From positions 372,001 through 436,000 of the forward strand of contig NZ_JAUETR010000002.1 in NCBI RefSeq assembly GCF_032484785.1: a stretch of DNA of 64,000 bases. The letters run 5' to 3'. Under the pieces are notes generated by a model that ran no database searches, was not told where the DNA came from, and was given only the letters and a program-made list of their open reading frames with translations. This document shows positions 56,637 through 64,000 of the stretch, in pieces. Numbering within the stretch: position 1 is the first letter of the stretch; each line of letters opens with the position of its first letter. A program made the translations under genes and the position numbers. The DNA comes from Bradyrhizobium sp. SZCCHNS1050 (GTDB lineage Bacteria > Pseudomonadota > Alphaproteobacteria > Rhizobiales > Xanthobacteraceae).

Positions 56637-57605
56637 CTACTTGCCCAGCTTCTCGGAGAAGAACCTGACGACCTGGGCGTCAAACTCTCGGTGAAACGCC
56701 GCGCGGTCGAAATCCGCAGGCGTATCAGCACAGATGCGCGGGACGGCGGCCGCGAGCTCCGCGGAGCACGGCGCGAGGAAAGCAAAATGCGCGGCGGACA
56801 CGGTGTGGACCTCGGGCGTGCCGGGAAGGCTCGCGGTTACGCGGGCGGTCCCTTCCGGATCGACCCCGTTGCCGCCGAGCTCCGAGCGCCAGACCTGGAG
56901 GGGAATCTTGATGCTCGCGAGATTTGCTCGCGTGAATCCGACCGTGTGGGCGGCGTCGGCCAGCACGGCCGCCTTGATCCTCTCGTCGTGCGGCCAACTT
57001 CTGGGAAACTCGCCATTGCGGACCTGCTCGCAGAACGGGTTCTGTTGCGTGCAGTAGTGCGCCACCCTTTGAAAGTCCGGGTCGACGCCGGCGAGAACGG
57101 TTCCGGTGTAGCCACCGCGCGAAAAGCCGAAGAAGCCGATCCGGTCCGGATCAATCGCGGCTCTGCTTGTCCAATCGTTCAACATGAAATCGATCAGATG
57201 CATGATGTCCTGCGGCCGTGAGAGCCAGACCGACAGGCTGTCGCGCTGCGCCAGGTCACCGACACTGTCGCCGGGATGGTTGATCGCCGCGACGATGAAT
57301 CCCGCGTCCGCCAGCGCTTCCGCAACATCGTGGTTTCCACCGATCCAGCCGCCGCGACCGTGGGACATGACGACCAATGGCAGCTTCGTGCCGTTGATTG
57401 GACAATTCTTTACCCCGGGCAGTGTCTCCAGCCCTGGGATCGCGAGGCTTCCAACCGGCACGCTACCGGCGTCTGCGGCGCAAGGCGTCCAGATGATGCC
57501 GTGGAATCCGTGATCGACCTCCAAGAGCTGCAAGCCAGCGGCTTGGGCGGAGGAGGTCAGGAGCAGGAGGACGAACGAGAGGGCAGCGAATGTGCGGTCT
57601 AGCAA
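56637..57605 (-). CDS. Secreted alpha/beta hydrolase (dienelactone hydrolase/PAF-AH-like)
   Basis: 322 residues from a TTG at 57605, six bases after a perfect AGGAGGAG. The signal peptide ends SSAQA before AGLQLLEVDHG. The hydrolase core has the oxyanion-loop region VVMSHGRGGWIGGNH, nucleophile Ser in IGFFGFSRGGYTG, a late Asp (probably in the VDPEG/SLPGT region) and His in VSAAHFAFL. Three Cys pairs suggest disulfides in the periplasm. Substrate unknown, probably a small ester or lactone. The 243 bp up to the next gene are somewhat AT-rich and show nothing clear. Confidence 0.8.
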   Translation of the reverse strand: MLDRTFAALSFVLLLLTSSAQAAGLQLLEVDHGFHGIIWTPCAADAGSVPVGSLAIPGLETLPGVKNCPINGTKLPLVVMSHGRGGWIGGNHDVAEALADAGFIVAAINHPGDSVGDLAQRDSLSVWLSRPQDIMHLIDFMLNDWTSRAAIDPDRIGFFGFSRGGYTGTVLAGVDPDFQRVAHYCTQQNPFCEQVRNGEFPRSWPHDERIKAAVLADAAHTVGFTRANLASIKIPLQVWRSELGGNGVDPEGTARVTASLPGTPEVHTVSAAHFAFLAPCSAELAAAVPRICADTPADFDRAAFHREFDAQVVRFFSEKLGK

Positions 57606-57848
57606 TATGATCTCCTCCTGACATGTAGCTCGGCGCGCTCTCGCGAGGGGTGCGTCGATCAAGTTCGCGGTGCGCGATGGTCTAGCGAGCTTGTCATGCT
57701 GTCAGGAGCGCTTCGCGTCCGTCGTCGCGATGTCCTTGACGGTTCAACGCCAGCCCAAGCTTGATTCATGACAACATTGTTAAATCACGCTTTCGAGATC
57801 GTGCGGCAACTCTCCGTTTATCATCATTGCGAGGCGCACTTTCGATGC

Positions 57849-58181
57849 TCAATTGATCGTGCCTTCAGCGTAACCGATCAGGAGGAATTCAAAATCGGCA
57901 CATTGCAGAGATAGCAACTGCGATTCGTCATCGACCACCTCGAAGCGTATTCTCTCCTGCTGCCAATGACCGATGTCCCTGACGTCCAGACGGAAACCGT
58001 CCATGCGGTCCAGGTGTCCGATCCTGACCTCGACCGCGCCGATGAAGCGCAATTCCAGCCGCGGTTCGGTTCGCGATCGATCCGTCAGGAGCACCAGCTC
58101 GACGATGCAGGTCGGTAGAACTGGATCGCGTCGCTGCGCCCGCGATGACGATGCGGCGAGAGCCGCGCGCGTCACTTCCAA
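57849..58181 (-). CDS. Hypothetical protein whose 5' end lies in a repeat, up to 110 aa
   Basis: The C-terminal 85 residues (CIVELVLLTDRS, LELRFIGAVEVRIGHLDRM, GFRLDVRDIGHWQQERIRF, DFEFLLIGYAEG) look like a genuine small beta-rich protein. The first ~25 residues (SSSRAQRRDPVLP) are the translation of a dispersed 'TCGTCATCGCGGGCGCAGCG' repeat, so the original start is probably lost. A TTG directly abutting the cinA stop could allow coupled translation. No function assigned. Confidence 0.45.
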   Translation of the reverse strand: MEVTRAALAASSSRAQRRDPVLPTCIVELVLLTDRSRTEPRLELRFIGAVEVRIGHLDRMDGFRLDVRDIGHWQQERIRFEVVDDESQLLSLQCADFEFLLIGYAEGTIN

Positions 58182-58793
58182 CTACGTCCGGGGCCGCCTC
58201 GGCCGCTTGACCGGATGCAGCCGCGGCGTGCGGGCCACGCGCGGACGTAGTCGCGTCGCCGCCGCGCGTTTCGGCTTGGCAGCGACCTGTGGCCGCGCCA
58301 GCTCCATCAGCAGGCGCAGGGCTTCCAGCACCGAGCGCGTGCGCACGGTGCTGCGGCCGATGGCGCCGAAGCGGTGTTCGCGGTGGGTGATGCGGCCGTC
58401 GCGGGCGGCGACGGCGAAATGGACCAGGCCGACCGGCTTGCCGGGGGTGGCGCCGCCGGGGCCGGCGATGCCGGTGATGGCGACGGCGAGGTCGACGTCG
58501 GCGCGCTCCAGGGCGCCGACGGCCATCTGGATCGCGGTCTCCTTGGAGACGGCGCCGAAGGTCTGCAGCGTCGAAGCCTCGACGCCGAGCATGGCGCGCT
58601 TGGCCTCGTTCGAATAGGTGACGAAGCCGCGGTCGATGACGTCGGAGGAGCCGGGGATGTCGGTCAGGGCCGCGGCGACCAGGCCGCCGGTGCAGGACTC
58701 GGCGGTCGCGATCATCAGCTTGCGCGACCGGCAGAGGTCGAGCAGCGAGCGGGCCAGCGCGCTGGTAGAGCCGATTTGACGTTCGCTGGCCAT
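58182..58793 (-). CDS. CinA-type nicotinamide-nucleotide amidohydrolase
   Basis: 203 residues equal to the C-terminal CinA domain: MIATAESCTGGLVAAALTDIPGSS (catalytic Ser/Thr loop), FVTYSNEAKRAMLGV, VAITGIAGPGGATPGKPVG. It deamidates NMN to NaMN in the pyridine nucleotide cycle. The last ~37 residues are a very basic Lys/Arg/Pro tail (KPKRAAATRLRPRV... to RRPRT) not found in the normal domain. Downstream of ispDF on the same strand, 66 bp apart. Confidence 0.9.
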   Translation of the reverse strand: MASERQIGSTSALARSLLDLCRSRKLMIATAESCTGGLVAAALTDIPGSSDVIDRGFVTYSNEAKRAMLGVEASTLQTFGAVSKETAIQMAVGALERADVDLAVAITGIAGPGGATPGKPVGLVHFAVAARDGRITHREHRFGAIGRSTVRTRSVLEALRLLMELARPQVAAKPKRAAATRLRPRVARTPRLHPVKRPRRPRT

Positions 58794-58859
58794 GGCTGCG
58801 TTGTCCTCATCCGACCGTCAGATCGAAAGCTCCATGAACGGTGACAGGGTGGTGCGCCT

Positions 58860-60041
58860 CTAGGCGCTCCACGGCAGACGGATCGTCGCGCTCGCCGTCG
58901 CTGCGATGCCTTCCTCGCGGCCGGTGAAGCCGAGCCGCTCGCTGGTGGTGGCCTTGACCGCGATGCGCGAGATGTCGACGCCGGTGATCTCGGCGATGCG
59001 GGCGCGCATCTGGTCGCGCAGCGGGCCGATCTTCGGGCGCTCGCAGATCATCGTGACCTCGAGATTGGCAACGCGGCCGCCGCGCGCGGTCACGCGCTCG
59101 ATGGCGTATTTCAAGAACTGGTCGGATGCGGCGCCTTTCCACTTCATGTCGGAGGGTGGGAAGTGCGAGCCGATGTCGCCATCGGCCAGGGCGCCCAAAA
59201 TTGCATCAACCAGAGCGTGCAGACCGACGTCACCGTCGGAGTGGGCAAGGAACCCCTTGCTATGCGGCACGCGCAGGCCGCACAGCCAGACATGGTCGCC
59301 TTCGCCGAAGGCGTGGACGTCGTAGCCGGTGCCGGTCCGGACGTCGCCGAGCTGCGCGGCAAGGCGCGCTTCCTCGCGCACGAAATCTTCCGGTGTGGTG
59401 AGCTTCATGTTGGCAACATCGCCCTCAAAGGTCGCGACGGTCAATCCCGCCCATTCGGCGATCGCCGCATCATCTGTGAACTCGGTGAGGCCGTCGCGCG
59501 CGGCGCGGCGGTGTGCCTCCAGGATCGTGTCGAACTTGAAGGTCTGCGGCGTCTGGGCGATGCGCAGCTTCGCGCGCTCCGGTGTCGCGGTGATGTCGCC
59601 GCCCGTGCCGACTTCCTTGATGGTGTCGGTGACCGGCACCACGGGAATCGCCGCGCCGGTCTTGCCGGCCGCTCGAATCGCGCGCGAGATTACGGCGGGC
59701 GTGACGAACGGACGCGCGGCATCGTGGATCAGCACGATGTCGGGCTTGTGCGGCGCCAGCGCTTCCAGGCCCGCGAGCACCGAGGCCTGTCGCGTCGCAC
59801 CGCCATGCGCTGGGGCCTCGTGGCGCAGGCCGAAGACGGCTGCGTTGAAGATGTCGATGTCGTCGGGGTTCACCACCGGCTGGACCACCGCCACCTCGGG
59901 GTGATCGGCGAAGGCGGCGAGCGCGCGATGGATGACCGTGCGGCCGCCGATCATGCGATATTGCTTCGGACCGCCGGCGCCGGCGCGCAGGCCACGTCCG
60001 GCCGCGACGAGAATGGCTGCAGTCCGCTGAGAAGTCGTCAT
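58860..60041 (-). CDS. ispDF: Bifunctional IspD/IspF enzyme of the MEP pathway
   Basis: 393 residues. The IspD half (1-230) has [22 protein letters not shown] and [11 protein letters not shown] and makes CDP-methylerythritol. The IspF half (from about 234) has [20 protein letters not shown] (metal ligands Asp and His), [33 protein letters not shown] and [18 protein letters not shown] and makes the cyclic diphosphate. The fusion is typical of alphaproteobacteria. The IspD glycine loop normally contains R next to G-x-G; here GRGLRAG is intact. Confidence 0.96.
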   Translation of the reverse strand: MTTSQRTAAILVAAGRGLRAGAGGPKQYRMIGGRTVIHRALAAFADHPEVAVVQPVVNPDDIDIFNAAVFGLRHEAPAHGGATRQASVLAGLEALAPHKPDIVLIHDAARPFVTPAVISRAIRAAGKTGAAIPVVPVTDTIKEVGTGGDITATPERAKLRIAQTPQTFKFDTILEAHRRAARDGLTEFTDDAAIAEWAGLTVATFEGDVANMKLTTPEDFVREEARLAAQLGDVRTGTGYDVHAFGEGDHVWLCGLRVPHSKGFLAHSDGDVGLHALVDAILGALADGDIGSHFPPSDMKWKGAASDQFLKYAIERVTARGGRVANLEVTMICERPKIGPLRDQMRARIAEITGVDISRIAVKATTSERLGFTGREEGIAATASATIRLPWSA

Positions 60042-60295
60042 GGGAACAGGGTATCGATGCTGATGAGGATGATGGGGTTCGCGGCTTCTTACATCTGCAG
60101 AAGATGTTAAGCGAGCAGGATCACACGTCGCATGAACGGCACCTGCGATCGCGACACAAGCGCCGGGATCCGCTGGCGCGTTGAGGGGGGGCGATCGCAC
60201 CTGCCGCCTGCGAGCACCTTGCCGAGCCATGCAAAAATCCGGCGGCTCACGGGTTTACCATGACTGCCGAACAAGCATATTTTGCTGCACTGCAC

Positions 60296-60323
60296 TTGAA
60301 ATGCCGATCGTCTTGGCTAAAGT
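60296..60323 (+). promoter_or_regulatory. Possible promoter of dusB-ntrBC
   Basis: TTGAAA (60296), 16-base spacer, TAAAGT (60318). It lies about 85 bases before the dusB GTG. The 370-bp interval shared with divergent ispDF holds no gene that I can support. Confidence 0.35.
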
Positions 60324-60411
60324 GTAGGCATGACGCTTGACTGCACAAGATTTGTGCTTGAGAGTGCAGCGCAGACGCGATGATGCGTCCAAAGAGCTTT
60401 AAGAGTCGTTC

Positions 60412-61446
60412 GTGACCGGTCCGGCCAATACACAAGCCAAAGCCTTGAAGATAGGCGACGTTTCGCTCGCCAACCGGGCCATTCTCGCGCCGATGTCGGG
60501 GATCACCGACGCGCCGTTCCGCCGACTCGCGGCCGAGCTCGGCGCCGGGCTGGTGGTGTCCGAGATGACTGCGAGCGACGATCTCGTGCGCGGGCGGTGG
60601 ATATCCCGGTTGCGCTGCGAGGCGAGCGGCGTGGGGCCGCATGTGGTGCAGCTCGCCGGCTGCGAGGCGCATTGGATGGCCGAGGGCGCGAAGGTCGCCG
60701 AGGATGGCGGCGCCGAGATCATCGACATCAACATGGGCTGCCCGGCGCGGCACGTGACCGGCGGCCAGTCCGGCTCGGCCCTGATGCGCGATCTCGATCA
60801 TGCGCTGACCTTGATCGAGGCGACGGTCGAGGCCGTCGATGTGCCCGTGACCCTGAAGATGCGGCTCGGCTGGGACGAGCGCAGCCTGAATGCGCCGGAG
60901 CTGGCGCGCCGCGCGCAGGCCGCGGGCGTGCAGTTGATCACCGTGCACGGCCGTACGCGGCAGCAGTTCTACAAGGGCGAAGCCGACTGGAGCGCGGTGC
61001 GCGCCGTGAAGGACGCCATCGATCTGCCGGTCGTCGTCAACGGCGACATCACCAGCTATGAGGACGCGCGCGAGGCGCTCGACGCCTCCGGCGCCGATGC
61101 CGTGATGATCGGGCGCGGCGCGCAAGGCCAGCCCTGGCTGCCCGGCCAGATCGGCCGCCGACTCGAGGGCGGTGCGGAAGAGGGCGCGCCGGAGCTGGCG
61201 CAGCAGCTCAGTCTTCTCACCGCGCTCTATGACGAGATCTGCCGTCACTATGGCGCGCGTGTCGGCCTGCGCCACGCCCGCAAGCATCTCAGTTGGGGGC
61301 TCGACGTCGCCGCCCAGCACGCGCAAGCGCCGGCCGAAAAACTGAAGGCCTGGCGCGACCGTATCCTGACGTCCGAGCAGCCGTCCTTGGTGCATCGGGC
61401 GCTGCGTGAGGCCTTCGACGATTTTGCCTGGAGTGCAGCCGCATGA
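60412..61446 (+). CDS. dusB: tRNA-dihydrouridine synthase (NifR3-type)
   Basis: 344 residues from a GTG. FMN TIM-barrel motifs: [28 protein letters not shown], the catalytic Cys in [40 protein letters not shown] and [12 protein letters not shown]. It reduces uridines in the tRNA D-loop. It is co-transcribed with ntrB and ntrC, the classical nifR3-ntrB-ntrC order of rhizobia, and overlaps ntrB by 4 bases. Confidence 0.95.
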   Translation: MTGPANTQAKALKIGDVSLANRAILAPMSGITDAPFRRLAAELGAGLVVSEMTASDDLVRGRWISRLRCEASGVGPHVVQLAGCEAHWMAEGAKVAEDGGAEIIDINMGCPARHVTGGQSGSALMRDLDHALTLIEATVEAVDVPVTLKMRLGWDERSLNAPELARRAQAAGVQLITVHGRTRQQFYKGEADWSAVRAVKDAIDLPVVVNGDITSYEDAREALDASGADAVMIGRGAQGQPWLPGQIGRRLEGGAEEGAPELAQQLSLLTALYDEICRHYGARVGLRHARKHLSWGLDVAAQHAQAPAEKLKAWRDRILTSEQPSLVHRALREAFDDFAWSAAA

Positions 61447-62630
61447 GCTCAGCCGCAGAACAGCGCAAGCGACTTCCATCGGATGGCGACGCCATCCTCA
61501 ACGCCCTGCCGAATCCGGTCCTCGTCATCGGCCCGGACGGTATGATCATGGACGCCAACATGGCGGCGGAATCGTTCTTCGATTCCTCCACCCAGTTTCT
61601 GCAGCGGCAGTCGCTGAAGAAGCTGGTGCCGTTCGGCTCTCCGCTGCTGGCGCTGATCGATCAGGTCCGCACCACCAGCGCGCCGGTCAACGAGTACAAG
61701 GTCGATCTTGGCACCCCGCGCACCGGCGCCGATCGGCTCGTCGACCTACACGTCGCGCCGCTGCCGGAGCGGCCCGGCCATATCGTGGTGATGCTGCAGG
61801 AGCGCACCATCGCCGACAAGATGGACCGCCAGCTCACCCATCGCAGCGCCGCGCGCTCGGTGATCGCACTGGCCGCGATGCTCGCGCACGAGATCAAGAA
61901 CCCGCTGTCGGGCATCCGCGGCGCCGCGCAGCTCCTCGAGCAGCAGGCTTCCTCCGAGGATCGCATGCTGACCCGGCTGATCTGCGACGAGGCCGACCGC
62001 ATCGTCACCCTGGTCGACCGCATGGAGGTGTTCGGCGACGACCGCCCGGTGGCGCGCGGGCCCGTGAACATCCATTCCGTGCTCGATCACGTGAAGCGGC
62101 TGGCGCAATCGGGCTTTGCCCGCAACATCCGCTTCGTCGAGGACTACGATCCGTCGCTGCCGCCGGTGCTCGCCAACCAGGATCAACTGATCCAGGTGTT
62201 CCTGAACTTGGTCAAGAATGCCGCGGAAGCGGTCGTCGATCTCGGCTCCGATGCGGAGATCCAGCTCACCACGGCGTTCCGCCCGGGCGTGCGCCTGTCG
62301 GTGCCCGGCAAGAAGTCGCGGGTGTCGCTGCCGCTGGAGTTCTGCGTCAGGGACAACGGCCCCGGCGTGCCGGAAGACCTGATGCCCAATCTGTTCGATC
62401 CGTTCGTGACCACGAAGCCGACCGGAAGCGGCCTCGGACTTGCATTGGTCGCGAAGATCGTCGGCGACCATGGCGGGATCATCGAGTGCGAGTCGCAGCC
62501 GCGCAAGACGACCTTCCGGGTGCTGATGCCGATGTACAGCGCAACCAAACAACCAGACCAAAGCCCAAATCACAGCCATGGCGATGACGTTTCGGGGACG
62601 CCGTTGCATGCCTCACAGGGATCAAATTGA
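61443..62630 (+). CDS. ntrB: Nitrogen regulation sensor kinase/phosphatase NtrB
   Basis: 395 residues, cytoplasmic. PAS domain (about 17-125, [21 protein letters not shown]), H-box with His149 in [22 protein letters not shown]-box [11 protein letters not shown], and G-boxes [33 protein letters not shown] (split by the usual linker). It phosphorylates or dephosphorylates NtrC depending on PII. Overlaps dusB by 4 bases and lies 9 bases before ntrC. Confidence 0.96.
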   Translation: MSSAAEQRKRLPSDGDAILNALPNPVLVIGPDGMIMDANMAAESFFDSSTQFLQRQSLKKLVPFGSPLLALIDQVRTTSAPVNEYKVDLGTPRTGADRLVDLHVAPLPERPGHIVVMLQERTIADKMDRQLTHRSAARSVIALAAMLAHEIKNPLSGIRGAAQLLEQQASSEDRMLTRLICDEADRIVTLVDRMEVFGDDRPVARGPVNIHSVLDHVKRLAQSGFARNIRFVEDYDPSLPPVLANQDQLIQVFLNLVKNAAEAVVDLGSDAEIQLTTAFRPGVRLSVPGKKSRVSLPLEFCVRDNGPGVPEDLMPNLFDPFVTTKPTGSGLGLALVAKIVGDHGGIIECESQPRKTTFRVLMPMYSATKQPDQSPNHSHGDDVSGTPLHASQGSN

Positions 62631-62639
62631 GGACCACCT

Positions 62640-64000
<1,361 letters not shown>

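Overview
The window is high-GC DNA from an alphaproteobacterium, most likely Bradyrhizobium or a near relative (Nitrobacteraceae). The evidence is gene order and family content: aapJQMP, fused ispDF, dusB-ntrB-ntrC, tolC-popZ-valS, lipA next to a RatA/COQ10-type gene, and long palindromic intergenic repeats of the kind seen in Bradyrhizobium. No database was consulted; all calls come from reading the sequence.

Layout. 1-1.6 kb: end of a minus-strand membrane protein cut by the window edge, a broken SRAP gene and a small hypothetical gene. 1.8 kb: tRNA-Arg(UCU). 2.4-9.8 kb: the envelope pair alpha-2-macroglobulin (yfhM-like) and pbpC. 9.9-13.6 kb: ArnT-like transferase, PAP2 phosphatase, family-2 glycosyltransferase and LAB_N protein, a probable polyprenyl-phosphate-sugar/lipid A modification set. 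13.6-16.6 kb, minus: Na/Pi cotransporter and metC. 17-21.5 kb: aapJQMP behind a good sigma-54 promoter, which fits the ntrB-ntrC pair at the far right of the window. 21.6-26.2 kb, minus: cysteine synthase, then the operon FAD oxidoreductase / DUF1365 / Cfa-type methyltransferase. 26.5-35.7 kb: a complete tripartite RND efflux operon with two permeases, then a DTW-domain gene.

36.7-40.1 kb is the accessory part. Next to tRNA-Cys(GCA) there is a stand-alone reverse transcriptase with all catalytic motifs and foreign-looking codon use. It is preceded by about 640 bp without a convincing gene that holds two perfect 83-bp direct repeats and a strong stem-loop. A tyrosine integrase lacking its N-terminus follows, then the orphan 3' end of a PQQ-dependent dehydrogenase. 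The layout (RT plus adjacent structured, repeat-bearing DNA, in a decayed island) is my best candidate for an undescribed system, possibly a defence-type RT with its own non-coding RNA.

40.2-43.4 kb: small hypothetical, two orphan receiver-only response regulators, DMT transporter, NUDIX hydrolase, tRNA-Asn(GUU). 43.7-52.9 kb: housekeeping genes (isoaspartyl methyltransferase-like, tolC, popZ, valS, 3-methyladenine glycosylase, lipA, ratA-like). 53-55.4 kb: intergenic repeats around a soluble PAS chemoreceptor-like protein. 55.4-58.8 kb: HD hydrolase, a candidate attenuator leader with a perfect intrinsic terminator before a DUF1127-type gene, a secreted alpha/beta hydrolase and a CinA-type amidase. 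58.9-64 kb: ispDF, then dusB-ntrB-ntrC, with ntrC cut by the window end.
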